Assembly (NCBI GenBank): GCA_003993805.1
Contig: RSEF01000001.1
Span: 72,648,102-72,712,101 of the forward strand
Length of the DNA stretch: 64,000 bases
Direction: 5' to 3'
Origin: Himantopus leucocephalus
Taxonomy: Eukaryota > Chordata > Aves > Charadriiformes > Recurvirostridae
Position 1 is the stretch's first letter, and each line of letters starts with the position of its first letter. The notes beneath the pieces are model-generated. The model did no database searches and was not told where the DNA came from. It saw only the letters and a program-made list of their open reading frames with translations. Shown piece after piece: positions 13,201 to 26,676 of the stretch. A program made the position numbers and the translations under genes.

Positions 13201-14358
13201 AACTTTGACACCCCAATAAATTTCTTCCCCCCTTAACTCTAACATGACTCAGGACTGATGCAAAATTTTTCAAGACGCATTTTTCCATTAATTCATACAC
13301 AGATTGTTAAATCCACTACATGATGACTCTACGTGATTCTAGTTTCTATATGTGACTTAGATGTGATATAGTTTTCTGTAAGTAATTCTAGTTTCTGTCA
13401 TATCAGCACTGTGTCTCAGAATCCAATTCACTGAGCAGGATTTTTATACCAGTCTTCTAAACTCACTCCTTTTTTTTTGTTTGTTTTTTAAAACTTTTGA
13501 GATGAATGAAGTTCCTATTGCATGTCACTCCTAAAAGACATCAATCCAGAAGCGCTTTGAATCCATGATTTCCAGAACATAGTAACTCTTTGCTGTGATC
13601 AACCTCAGCAGAATCATCAGTATTACTGAGAAGACCACATAAACAGATGTTTTGACATTTAGATACATAAAGTCGACATGTAGGTTGAACTATTATTTTC
13701 TAAAAGTGAAGATACAGTTTATGGACAGGAAGGAGAGAAATCTGCTTCTACTCTGCAGACATTATTGTTCAGCTTTTATGCACAAAGTTCCTGTCTGTCC
13801 ACATACTCCTGCAGGAGGGCTCCTCTCAAGCTCCGCTAGAACCCCAAAGGCCCTGAATATTTTCCACATCACCCCTGTGCCTTGAAACCAGCCTGCCAAA
13901 CACTCCAATTCAAAAGTAGTACCAAACCCTTCCAGCTCAAATACAGTAATCCTTTTGAAAAATAAGCCCTGGCAATAGTTTAATACAAACAAGCGGTTTA
14001 AATGCGTTCTCCCATCTCTACCTACTAGCCACTTTTTGGGCAGAGAATGAATTTGACACTTGCTGCCTGGAAGTAAGCGCACAGTAAATTACTAGACATT
14101 TGAGATAAAAAGTGTAGCTTGACCTATGTGCTTGTAACATATTAGTAAGTCCAGCTTTCCTTCTGAGAACCTTTTTCAGCAAAATATTATCAGAAATTAC
14201 AGATTCATAAAGCATTTACAGAGTTTTTGTAGTTCAATAGCAAGCTTTTACCCTGCTATTTTCTTTCTGACAAATACAGTTCTTTCAAGGAGCTTTGTTT
14301 CTCTTAAAGTCTGAGATGAAGAACAACTTTCCTAACAAAAATATTTGAAACTACTTAC
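7232..14358 (-). other. FGD4: FGD4 intron 2
   Basis: This is bounded by the donor at 14358 and the acceptor at 7232. It is mostly featureless AT-rich DNA. Two GC-richer patches stand out: 8190-8330, and 9060-9400, which carries an unexplained plus-strand open frame (see findings). T-rich tracts occur at 7481-7508 and 13471-13491. No mobile element was recognised. Confidence 0.82.
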
Positions 14359-14523
14359 CTTGTGGCTTTGGATTTGAAGCTGAACGCGGGGACTGTTTGA
14401 CTGGCACACTTCCATTTATTCCCTGAGCCACTTCATTGTGCACATTCTGCTCAACTAGTCTGGTTGTGGCACTCGCTGTACAAGATCTAGACAATATTAA
14501 CGACTTTGGACAGATGCTGCTGC
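14359..14523 (-). CDS. FGD4: FGD4 coding exon 2 (N-terminal extension, 55 codons)
   Basis: The acceptor is a pyrimidine-rich TTTGTTTTTCAG ending at 14524, and the donor after CCACAAG is GTAAGTAG (14358-14351), close to consensus. The exon starts with the last two bases of a Gly codon and ends with the first base of a Val codon. It encodes residues of about 7-60 of the extended protein, beginning SSICPKSLILSRSC and ending QSPRSASNPKPQ. It has no methionine, so it needs an upstream start exon. It is serine-rich and basic with several S/T-P sites, carries no recognisable domain and looks disordered. Its length (165 bases) is a multiple of three with the same phase at both ends, so it can be skipped without breaking the frame. 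It is absent from the canonical short frabin and presumably belongs to extended isoforms. Confidence 0.78.
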
Positions 14524-15067
14524 CTGAAAAACAAACACATACAAAAACCCAAGAGTTAGAAACAGGATTAAATATAAGGTAGAATGACTATAAACACATT
14601 TATTAAGTGCTAACTTCTCTACAGAGATAGTTAGAATACTCATCTTCCCTTTAAGAGTGTCTCATCCTAAAAACATGCTTTGCCTTTCACTGAAATTTAT
14701 TATGTTTAAACTTTGAAGATCTGGATATAAAAAAAAGACTTCCGCCATGATTAGCCTAAGCTCTTCTATAGAAAGATTACAACCTCTAACAGACTTTTTC
14801 CTATCTGAATTGTCAATGTGTCAACAGAAGAACTATAGAAAAAACAGCATTTTTGTTCAGCCATTCTATTTCTGTTTTCAAAGTGTTCACAAAATGCTAC
14901 ACATTCAAAAAGTTTATTTTGTTACGGAAGGTAGCAACCAAAAATTAGCTAAATGTATTACAACTTTTTTGTAAGGGAAGGGCTCCTATTGTAAGTACTA
15001 AAAAAAAAATAATAATAATCAAAAAAACCGAGGTGGATAATGTGGAGGGTGGGGGGGAATGTTGTGG

Positions 15068-15144
15068 ATAATCTGATGAGGCCCACCATGATAATCTGAT
15101 AATCTGATGAGGCCCACCATGATAATCTGATGAGGCCCACCATG
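15068..15144. repeat. 23-base tandem repeat, three full units plus a partial
   Basis: Units at 15068-15090, 15099-15121 and 15122-15144 are identical; each begins ATAATCTGATGAGG and ends CCCACCATG. An 8-base partial unit (ATAATCTG) sits between the first and second. The absence of any mismatch suggests a recent expansion. It lies in FGD4 intron 1. Confidence 0.9.
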
Positions 15145-18100
15145 TACGGAAGCTTCTCAGACATCTGGGATCTTAGGCAGAAATTCCTCGGTTCTGTTTC
15201 CTTGGGTATTGCTCCATACACAAAACGTTGTACCGTACTACAGCAGTGGGAGCTCTGTCCCACACCATTCCTCAACACCTAAGAAGATAACTTAAGTGCC
15301 ATTTCTGTCTCTCCTATGGAGGTGGGAGTACTAAAAGCTCTAAGACAGACCAAGGTGATGATACAAGGGGTTGTACCAGCAAGTCTTCCTTGTCTCCATC
15401 AAAAGGCCAACAGGCTGAATTTCCCTCTCCTACGAAATCCCATACCACACTGTAGCAGTTTATACTCCAATTGGGAATCCCCAATTCAGAAACAAATTTA
15501 AGAGAGTAACTCCTGCAGGATTAGTACCACGCATAAGTCAGGTACGCAACTGCACGTAATTTAAAGATCTACATTCAGATCAGTCTTCGCCATGAGGGTG
15601 AAACTGTGAAGTCTTAGAGCTTTCTGGAAACTATTTTGACGGCAGATTTGACAGTTAATAGACTTAAAGATCTCCAGCTCCCCAACTGCAGCTCAGTAAG
15701 GGGCATTGCTGCTATCAACTGTTCAGGCTGAGGCCGGAAACCTCCATCAAAATGGTACCTTATTATGTACTAAAAGGATTCCCTAAGAAAACAAGTACTG
15801 CCGGGGTCCAAACAGCAACTTATTTTACACACACAACTTCATCAAGGCACTTACTCCTGTTTATCACAATCACCTCAAGCCGAGGCAGATGCAGAGAGCT
15901 GCTGCTAAGAACAGGGCAGCTCTGTGGTCTGCCACTCCTCCTCCCCCTTCCTCGTCACCATCCGCGCCAGCTTCTGCTTCTGGCTACTCCTTCCCCTATA
16001 CCAGCGCTTGTCCAACCACACAGTGAGATGGGCAGCAGAAATGATGCAGTTGAAAGCTGGAGTGTATTTTAGGTCGGTTTGACCGCATGGCCACCCCAGC
16101 ACTACTGCTGGCACAAGGGGAGAGCCAGGAATTATGGCTGGAAGGGGACAAGGCAGCTCCTCTCAGCAGCAGCCTTACTTAGATCGGCCTGAAGCAATCA
16201 TTTAAACGCAACCCCGGTCCCTCAAGTAGATATTCAGACTTGGATTCTACTTGGTTCACACACGTACACACAGCCTTAATACAAAGTCCAGCAAAACTAG
16301 GAAGAGCTGAAAACCAACCTTTAATGCAAAATCATTAGGCTGCCTTAAGAATCGATTTTGCTGTCAGCATCGTGTGCCCCCCGCTAGACTGGCAAATACT
16401 AGTTGCCTTCAGTGGGCAAAAGCCATTTTGTAAAGCTTGTCCGCTGTCATGCAAAACCGTAACACAGGCAAGAGAAAAGATTGCTTCTCTGTAGTGTGAT
16501 CTTTTGCAACTGCTTAACGAAAACTAAAGTTCCGAGGGGCGTTGTGACCCAAGATGTGCTCCGGCTTCACAGGCGCAACAACTCAGCACAAGGGGGGGTG
16601 CAGAGAAACGGACTGTCTTCAAATTCATTATTGTCGTACAAGCCATTACACAAATTATTCATCCTGTCTGGAAGCTATATTCGCTGGAGGTGGGCATGCT
16701 ACAGACATTTAACCTATATTTCAAACTAGTAATTCTGGTTATCTTGTCACGTCCTCAAGCCATGTCTTTTCAAGAGTAATACAGCCACATCAGGATGAAC
16801 AGCTTCTTCACATGTAAAGCTGGAATGGAAAAAACGTAATGGAAATCTAGCCACACCATACTTCTATACAAAATTGAGTAGTCAAATTCTCTGGATAAAA
16901 AGCATCCTTTAACATCCCTGGAAATCTGAGCCTTGGTTTCTAGCCAGTGAAAGATATCACCTTCCAGGTGATGGAGACAAGAAAATTGTGGCAGAAATAC
17001 AGGAATTTTCACCACAGACTTCTATCTAGTGTATTGTATGCAAGCGTATTATAACAAAAGCCCAAACCACGTAATTTTCAGCACATCACAAAAATACCAA
17101 ATACTTGCTTAACGATCAGCAGCATGCACTTCAGTAGGGCTGCTCAATTCTGTCCATTTAAGTAAGCCGTAACACAGTCTACCTTTTAAAAATACAGTTG
17201 TTGCTCTAAGTGCAACTTAAAATTCCATTATATATGCAGAAAGGCAGACATGCTGCGAAAACCTGCAGCTTCTACTGGGCTGAAGTAGATTCCCATTGTG
17301 ATTATTTTGACCTGATTAAAGAAACACTTGCGTATTACTGCTATTCCTACACATTATAATAACTGAGAAATTTGACTTGAAGTCAGAAATGCAATGCACA
17401 ACAAAATACTACCAGCCAGTTACTGTGTTCACTAGTACGTGATAAATACAAGCTCTTATAATGGGGGATGGTTAAATAAACTGAAGAGGGAAGAAAGGTG
17501 GGGAAAGATTTTTTTTTAAAAAAAAAAATTAAAATGGGGGCAGGCAAGAATCTAAGTGAGAAACAGGAAGTAATAAATACCTAACAGAAAAGAGAAATAA
17601 ACACTGTGAATTTCATAAGCACTTAATTATTTTGCTTATCATCTGCAAGGAAATGAAAAGCTAGAATGCTTGCAAACATGCTTGCATCTGCAAGAATGGT
17701 TGAAGCTAGGCGATGCATTAGCTATTTTATCAGTGCGTTCTAATTAGAAATAAATTGGAGCCATGAACATTTAGACAAACATAATCAGCCAGTTTGAAAT
17801 GCCAGTAACAGTAAAAAACATGGCTTATTTATATTCACAAAAGGTTAAACTAATGTTTTAGTATTGGATAGGTCCTCCATCACCAGTTCCACAAGCTTCA
17901 GGAAGACAATCTCAACACCATTAGGTCTTCCGTTTTGTTTTCAGTCCCACTTACAGCACATAATGCATCTAAACTGTTCCCGCACTGTCTTAATTTTTAC
18001 TGCCATTGTGATCCCACTCTTGATTGTACATTCTGAATGAAAGAAATACCGCATTTCCGGATGTAAGCAAAGTCTATGGGAAAAGGGCTACTTTCTTGTG

Positions 18101-21100
18101 ACTTCCAGGAAGCATAAAGTCTCAAAATTACTTCTCTTAAAATTATATAGCTATGTATACTTAGTGTGTTAAGTCCCAAGAATGCCTGCCATAGTGGTTG
18201 TGGTCTTGACATTCTACTGTAGATCTTTTCATGTAAGATGGACACAAAGCTTCACCCTTCCTACTCATCCCTGGACATACATGGAGGTTCAGCTAATAGT
18301 CTATCTACCAAAGCATTGGTTTAGCCACAGTAACCTAGCCATACAATCTCCTGATCAGTTCAGAAGAGCGTGAAGTAGCACTGACACTACAAGAAACTAA
18401 ATCAACCCATCCACTGACTCACCAAACACTACAGGAGCTGTAGCAAGGCCAGGACAAGAGTGAGCAGCTTCTTGAGCACAAACTAGAAGGCAGAAAGCGG
18501 CCTCTCACCCAGGCAGTTACAACAACAGATTTGTTACGGCCTGAGCAGGAAATCTAGTAAATCAGGTCATGGATTTTGCCCATAATTGTGTCCAAACCTG
18601 CCCTCAAAACTGAGTTTTTAGTAACTTGGTACCTACCCTTCACACGTTTGTCCTGTTTGTGAAAGGAACTGATATATTACTAAGAGGCTTACACTACTGA
18701 TGCATACCCAAACACATTTTAAGAATAATTGTCTGGATTAAGGCAAAACTTTCTAAAAATTAGGAGTACGGAGGAGGAGAATAGGAAGTCTGGAGGTCTG
18801 AGTTTCTCTCATGGAAAAAAAAAAAAACAACTAACTTCCTCCATATTCTATTAAATGCTATCCTCAAGTTAATTACACAGTTGTGTTTTGATATCTTTTC
18901 ACCTCTCCCATCACAGTGGTGACAGAGTTGTGAATACTTTGCAGCTGCAGAGTAATACAAAAACTTCATACTGAAATCCTGTTCTGTGCAGATGTGCTCT
19001 AAAGGTTATACATCAGGCCAGCCTTCACTGTGGTGAGCCACTGCTGAAATACTGCAAACTGTTAATAACCCAGTGCTGTAAAAAGAGAAAAAATAGCTTT
19101 TGTTGAAGTCAGGAGGCCTGTCTTGCTGAAGAAACTAGTTTTCTTTCTGTAAGAAGGTGCTAGCCAAAAAAATAAAAGGCAAATATCACAAGGTTTAGAA
19201 TTATCTTTGAAGAGTGGAATCTTGGCAAAGCATAGGACCCAGATCAGGTTCTATTAAAGGATTAGTTCAAACACATACGCGAGCAAAATGCAAAAATGTA
19301 GGGTTTTTTCTTGCAAAGCTATTCTCCAGACACAGGCAAAAAATATTCGAAGTTCAACAGAAGAAGGTAGACCACGTTCGAGGAATAACAAAGATGTAAA
19401 GCATTCAAGGCTATTATTTCTCCCTCCACAGGAACATTCCTAAGATTACCAAACAAATATTTTCCTCCCTTTCATAGCATTTATTACACAGAGTAAACAA
19501 ATCTTCAAGTAAATATGGTAGGTATAAATTGTAGATAGCAAAAAGTGTATTGATACTGCTCTTTTTGTTCAATGACCCCTGTGAATGCAATCACAACATC
19601 TGATGGTGAAGTCAAACAGATGAAACAATATTGAATGTAAAATTGGCAGGCCAAACACTTGCTACACAACACTTGCTAAGAACTCGAAAATATTTAACTT
19701 CTGGGTAGATATACTACCTTACACAGTAACACAGAGCAGAGGTTTCCAAATTGTGCTATGTGTAACACCAAGCATGAGAACCACTTGCAACAATACACAG
19801 AGCAGTAATACAGAAGGAGAACCAAAGCAAACTTCAGCAAGTTTAACTGTACACAACACACAAAAGATATTCTAAGAGAAACAACTTTACTTCTGAAATA
19901 ATTTAATTTCTAATAAACTAAGGTGGGTTATGCAGAGTGTCAGTGATAGAATCCAATTCAAAGTAGAAGACCATATCTGCTTGGTTTAAGATGAGACATT
20001 ACTGCACTGGTTTGGTTTGTGGGTATTCACAAGACTCGAGCATTCAAGGTTGCCCTTCCTATGTTTTGTCAAGCTTTATACTTGTTCTGGTTGGAAGAAA
20101 CCATGCATCTTTCCCACAGTAACTTTCATTTTTAGACTGAAATAGAGCTTATAGTAACTGCTACTGAAGAGCTACAGTTTGCCAAGTTACCAGTTACAGA
20201 TGCTGTCACATTTAAATAGGTTACCTGCTTGAAGATTATACAGTCCGAGCTTTAAAAGGAAGCACTGAAATATTAACAAAAGATTTAACATCAATAATCT
20301 TCTGATCTCAGTTTCAGTATACTGTATATTATGCAAAGTAAAGGACTGAATGGTGAATTTCACATTCCCTACAAATGTCCTGCCAACACTGGCTACAGCA
20401 GGAAGACGCAGTGTGCCTTAGTCTGCTGTCCTGTTTGGCTGTGAACTTTGTTCTTTTGGCTCCAATCTAATAGTTATTTCCATGCAGGCAGGCCTGTGCA
20501 TCTGCTGTGAGTCTTAGCAAAATGAGTAAGTCAGCAATTAATGGGATTATCTTTCAACATTTGTCTGAATTTTGCATTCGCACAATAACATAACATGCAC
20601 TGCTGGTGCTGTTCCAATAAAACAAAAAGCACCATACAGGACTTCAAATGGCTTTTTCCCAGATTGAGCCCCAAAAAACTATTTCCTTAGAAATAATTCT
20701 GGTTTCTCCATGTAACATGCACTGATTACAGTACATTCCTCATTAAAGGGGGCACAATCTGGAAAACGGAGATGCAATGTGAGGGAAGGGACTGCAAAGC
20801 AAGTCAAAAACCACCTTTGACATGGAGTCTTTAAAAATCAAAGTTAATTTGATAAAAGTCCAAGTGGTATATACTATGAATGTTAACTACTCATGTAAAC
20901 TAAAGCAGAAAAAGAAACAGTGAACAGCTTGTTAAAATGACATCTTCTACATCTTTCCCCTGCTGGACCACTGCCTTCATACTGTCATCTACAGTCTAGC
21001 GGTGCTACTGCTCTCTAATCACCCAGTTTTTGGAGGCTACCGGCAGCAAAATCGACGCTGGGGCACCTTAGGGATAGAGGGGCTGGAGGGCTACCAATGA

Positions 21101-24100
21101 CTGCACAGTTGGAATTACAGAGCACGGCTCATGGGACAGGTTGCAGAGGCTGCAAGTCATGGAGATAACGTGTGACAGCCTTGCTCCTGGACATTGTTGC
21201 TGCGCTTTTCTACTCCTACCTCTTCCGCCATTGTAGGGAGGGGAGGCAGCAAGCCTTCGGGCCTTGCATCTGCTCCAGCTGGCAGGATCCCCAGAAACCT
21301 GTCACTGCTGTTCCCCCCTCCACAGGGCAGCAGGGGCATTGGAAGCAGCAGGCAGAACTACCCAGCGCGGTGGCTGAAGCACGTTGGCATCTCCCTTGAC
21401 TGGAAACCACCGATTTAGAATAGGCTGCCAATGCGCAGCCTGCGGTTTGAAAGTAGTAGCTTATGACTGAGGTCTTCGGCCAAAAACACAGAATCTCTTA
21501 CATGAAGGTTATGAGTTACCTACACTCTGGAACAATGGCTTTGCTGATGATGGTCATTCATCAACTATTTAATGAATAATGGAGATTTCCTATATGAACA
21601 GAGACAAGCAACGTTCAAGCCACATGACATTATTGAAGGAAGAGCTCCGAGTATGAGGAGTTTGGTTTACAGGAACCAAAAACTGCTCTTTCACATACTT
21701 AGTTCCTGTATTACAAAACATTCCCTCAAACCCTTGTTTTCACTTTGGTCTTTGAATACGTATTATCAAGCCCAAATCTAAAGAAAAAATACGCAGTGTT
21801 CTTTTACTTGTAGAGACTTTTTACAGTTTGTTTTTCATAAAATGGCAATATCTCTTTCAGCAGTTTTGGACAATATTCTTTTTCTTTTTATTAAGCCTAC
21901 ATACAAGACTTAGGGGTGACCACAGTTCCTGACCCTAAAGCCATCTACCATCAGCTTCATAAAATTATGAACCACAAGGTTACCACAAAAAAAAACACCG
22001 AAAAAGAAAATGGATACAGTAAGTAGCAGCAGCTTCATTGCTCCATGATAAGGCAGGATAAATCAATCCTGTAACCACAGTCAGCTACCCTGCCGTTACT
22101 GTCTCATTTCTACACCAGGTAACTTCAGGTAATTCCTCCCTCCTTTTCAGCACAGCCTTTTGCCAGTTCCATAACACATGATAGCAACTTTCAGCTCAAG
22201 AACTGTTTCTCATATGGCACTATTTCACAAAGTCACAGGAGCATCCTGACTACGTATGTCAACCTCTTCCCCTGTCGTGATCATGGGAACGCTGGTGAGC
22301 CCTGTATCCAAGGGTCATTTCCTCCCCTCCCCACCCTGTGAGCTCTTCACAGTTTCCTACACATTTAATGAAGGAAGGGGCTGAGTAAGGTTTGTGTGGC
22401 TTTGAGTTCCTACTGCATTAATAGCCATTTTGATTATGAACCCCAGCAAGAGAAAAGATGAACAGGACGCACCTCTGCCGAGTTTTCCCCAAACTATTTT
22501 CTTCCTTTCCGTTTCCTGTGTAGAGCTGTGTGAGGTGAGCAATGTCCCCTCAACTACTATTTTACTTAACACTGAAATTTTTTCCACTGAGCGTTCAATT
22601 GACATCAGCGTATTTTGCACACATAGCAATCATCATTTTCTAAATGTCCTGAGCTCTCATTTAATAAATAAGACACCCTATTTGTATAAGCAGACTCACT
22701 GATCACAGAAGAATCGCTTCTCTGAAGCAAGGGTTGTGGGACCGAGCCCTATGTATTTTTTTTTATTTTTTTTTTTGCTTTATTTGTCAAGTCTTAAGAT
22801 CATTTGTTTTCTTCCTGTTACCATATATAAGATAACCAGCATGTCATCGTGCTGGGCAGCACATTCTAACATTTCACATTAAGGAGAGCACCTGCACTAC
22901 CAGGGTCATGTGAGGAAAAAATGCAGCTGATTGTATCTCACAAACCATTGGAACGATTCAAGATGCTGTGTTAACATATACTTACTATGCAAGTGCAGTG
23001 ATAACTCAGGGAATGACAAAAAGTCCTCCCCTTCTATAACTGATAAGCCATTATGAAATAACAGCGTGTTTAGATCTTTAGACAAACATAGGCTTTCAAA
23101 AAAACATCGATAAACTTGATCTAACTAGAAATTTCACCATTTTGCTCAGTATACATGGCTTCAGAAGGCTTCTCTAACAAGTCAGTCACTGACATTTTCA
23201 TCTTCTACTCTGCCCAGTTATCTGTGCAGTTATTTCACGTTCATCTCAACTTAGAGCTATTTTAGAAAATAACCATATGCTTTGAGACGTGAAATCAGCT
23301 ACTTCTGTTGATAAAAGGACTGTGAAAAGAAAGCATTTTTAGAAACAGGATGCTAAAAAAGAAAACCAAACCCAAACTAAAAAGAAATCCACAGACCCAA
23401 AAGGGGGGGGGGGAATATCTAATTAGAAGGTTGAAACTGTAACTGATCTATTATTTCAAAAGATCTGAGCAGAAGTTGTATAAATAAACACACTGATAGC
23501 ATTCAAGTAACTTAAAGATATAAATACATAATATAATGTATCCAAAATGCAGAACAGCCAAAGATCCAAACAGAAGTCAATTATTCAATACAAGCCAATA
23601 AAATTATCACTGATAGATGAAAACTGCTTCCCACATCCTGCTGCTGAGGCAGTCTGTGTGTCCAGCCAGCACTGACAACCCAAAGCCCATCCAGCAGCCA
23701 GCTGTCACGGACACGAGTTGTTCCACCCGCTCCCCTCCCTCCTCCTGGCTGTCTGCTCCCACCACTTTCTGTGCATCAGTGCTGGCATGCATTTAGTCCC
23801 AGGATGCAGTCCAAGAAAGTTAAGCCATCAGAAATGTAACCTCGCCAAAAAAAAAAAAAAAANCCAGCTTCACGCATTCATCACCTTAGATGCACCGGAG
23901 CTTGGGCAAAGATGCAAATTTAGTGATGGGGAAAGGAAGACCTGACTCCCTTTCCAGAAGCAAGTAGCCACTAGATAATGTTAATTCTGTTGAATCACAT
24001 CTCAACTGGGTTGGAGCAAACAGTAGAAAAGGGGGAAAAAAGAAAAAAAAAAAATCAAAAAAACCTATTATCTAAAAATGCGTAGCTTGAGATTTAAAGT

Positions 24101-24553
24101 AATATGCCCTAATTAAGGAACAGGCTGCACGGTATTAACAGCACAATAGCGTCACAACAGGCTACCAGGCACTACTCCCTATTATTTGAAAGATTACAAG
24201 GAAATATAAAATTATGAACTTGATAAAGAACAAAGCACGGGTGGAGAGGAGCACGCGGCTGCTCGTCCCTTACAGCAGCACGAGCGATGCAGCTGTGCGG
24301 CACTCCGGCTGCTCAGTGGCAAATGCCATTCCTCCCCCAAGCCAGGGGCCGGCAGCCCACTGTCAGGCTCCCCAGGCACTTCAGTCTCCCTGCCAAGTAA
24401 TTAACCACCATCATCTACGAATCACAGAAAAACAAGCAGCTCCCTGGGAATGCTCACTGCACCAAAACAGAAATATAAAGAACCCAAAGCTGGACAACTC
24501 ACAAGAATTCAAGTGCTTCCTGCTTTTGACCTGGTTGGGGGAAGAAAAAAAAA

Positions 24554-24571
24554 GGGGGGGGGGGCGGGGGG
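24554..24571. repeat. G-run (G11 C G6)
   Basis: Eleven G, one C and six G, preceded by an A-run. It could fold as a G-quadruplex; in the FGD4 direction it is a C-run. Confidence 0.9.
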
Positions 24572-26635
24572 AAGAATAGCCACAAAAAGCCTGGTTTAAG
24601 TACATTTAGGGCCTTCCTGTGAAATCATTCAAGAAGGACGTTCGTTATCCAGGCTCTTTAAAGCCTACCATAATCATGCCAGCTTTTAAGTGGTCTCTTG
24701 TCCATATGGAACAAGAGAGAGATCAGCATCTCACACTAACTCATTGGTTCATAAACATCCGTACGGAAGGAATTCAAATGCAAGTTGCCTGAAATCCAAG
24801 TGGGGAAAAAAATCCCTTAGCCCTAAATTGCCAGAGACGACCACTGTTCGCACTGTCCACAGAATTCACTCAATATTAACAGACCTGCACATCAGTACAG
24901 TTGGCTTTTGAACATTATATAGATTGAAAGAGCTTCATATTTTATGCTATGAAGTGGCCAAGAGATACAAATTCAGAAAAATTCTGTTTGTCCTTTCTCC
25001 TCTCTTTTCCAGACCCCCATATAAAACATACCTTTTTTTAAAAGAAAAAAAAAGACGACCATAACCATATGATGACTTTAAAATGTCATTTCATAAAACT
25101 TCTTATGTTGGAGAATTAAAATTGTTCAATGATGCAGACTTGGATGAGTATTTACCATACCGTTCCAAAAAGCTTTATAGTCACATGAATAGTTATCTTT
25201 GAGCATGCAAATGGATAGGAAATGCTTTAAAAAAAAGTCATGCAATGTAAAAATACATTAAACCCAACATTATTTCAGGAAGAGAAGTAATTTTGTAGTA
25301 AACTCATGTTTTGTCCAACATGTCTGAAGGACGTGCAACCTTTCACTTTGCAAACATTTTGAAAACGAAAACGTTTGAAGGCCCCAGGACAGACCAAAAA
25401 AGGCTGCTCGAACCCAAACCACAACTACAGACAGAGCGAGACAGCCCCCCATCAAGAAGAGAAAGTTTTATCTCCTCCATCCCTCCACGTCCCCGTAGCT
25501 CCCACTGCTCACTCCTCACTAGCTCAGGCACTCATTGGGTTTCTCTCTAGGCCAGCGTAACCCCTGCAGCCAGCAGGCAAGTGGACGCTGGTTTTATCAC
25601 TGGAGTGTCGTGCTGTGTGAGTGAGCTGAATTGGCTCATGGATGAAACCAGATGTGAAGAAAGTCCCAGGGAGGGACCGGGCAACCTTTTGGCAGCAACT
25701 GCCCACTAGATCACTTGAGCTGTTCACAGAACTGCAGCCCAACAAAATGTTGCTGACTCCTATGCAATATTTACTGTTTTGCTTAGAGCCTCAGATTTTG
25801 ACAGCAGAAGAAAGAGTATTAAAATATTCATTTAAAAAAGCTGATGGCTTGCATGTTAGGGAAGAAAGTTTTCCAAAGCAAAGAGCAAATAAAATCTATG
25901 CAATTACTCTTAAAACATAACATTTGTTTAAGGCTAAACATTTAATTTCTTTTGTAAGACAAGGTTTGGCAACACTCCAATCCCTCTTGACCTTAGATGA
26001 CCTAACCCAGTTGTTGCCCCTGCTTATTTGTCTTTCTTTTTTTGTTTTGGTTTCTTTTTTGTTTTGTTTTTTTTTGTTTGTTTTTTAGTGATAGGTCATG
26101 ATTGTAAGGGCTTTTTCACAAGCAAGCAAGAGCAGTCACAATGTGTTAAATATTTTATGGCAATCTAAAGGAAAAATTGTGCTTCCTAACTACCTACCCT
26201 TCTCAAGGTCAAGCATTGCCTGTCAAACTGTAAGGAACACTCAGGCACTAAATTTCCAAACCTTTGATGTTAAACGAATTTAACCCTTTTGTTTTAAAAT
26301 AATAATAAACTCAGGGCAGGGGGGGAGAGAGACGAAGAGGAGCATTCCGTAACTATTTTGACTTTTTAGTCAAAACCCCAAAAATTCACTGGGTTTACAA
26401 GCATTGATGTAAACCATAAGACTGTCTGTCTTCTTTTATATAGCACCTACCACGTAAAAGACTAATATAAGGTTTGGGTGCTGCAGTCACAAAGCAAAGT
26501 GTGGTGATGGTACTAATGAAAAATAATTCTGTTGACTTCTGGGTCACCATATCATTGAGCCTTTCAAAATGACATTGCTTAAAATCAGTTTTTCAGTGAT
26601 GTTTTTACCCTATAGTGAATACTACTGCTACTACT

Positions 26636-26676
26636 AAAAAAAAAAAAAAAAAAAAAAAAAAAANNNAAAAAAAAAA
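26636..26676. repeat. Poly-A tract with a 3-base N gap
   Basis: A run of A interrupted by NNN at 26664-26666. Its true length is unknown. Confidence 0.95.

Noticed and set aside
15068..15144. Short regular repeats considered as a CRISPR array
   Set aside because: The units abut without unique spacers and the genome is vertebrate. It is a minisatellite.
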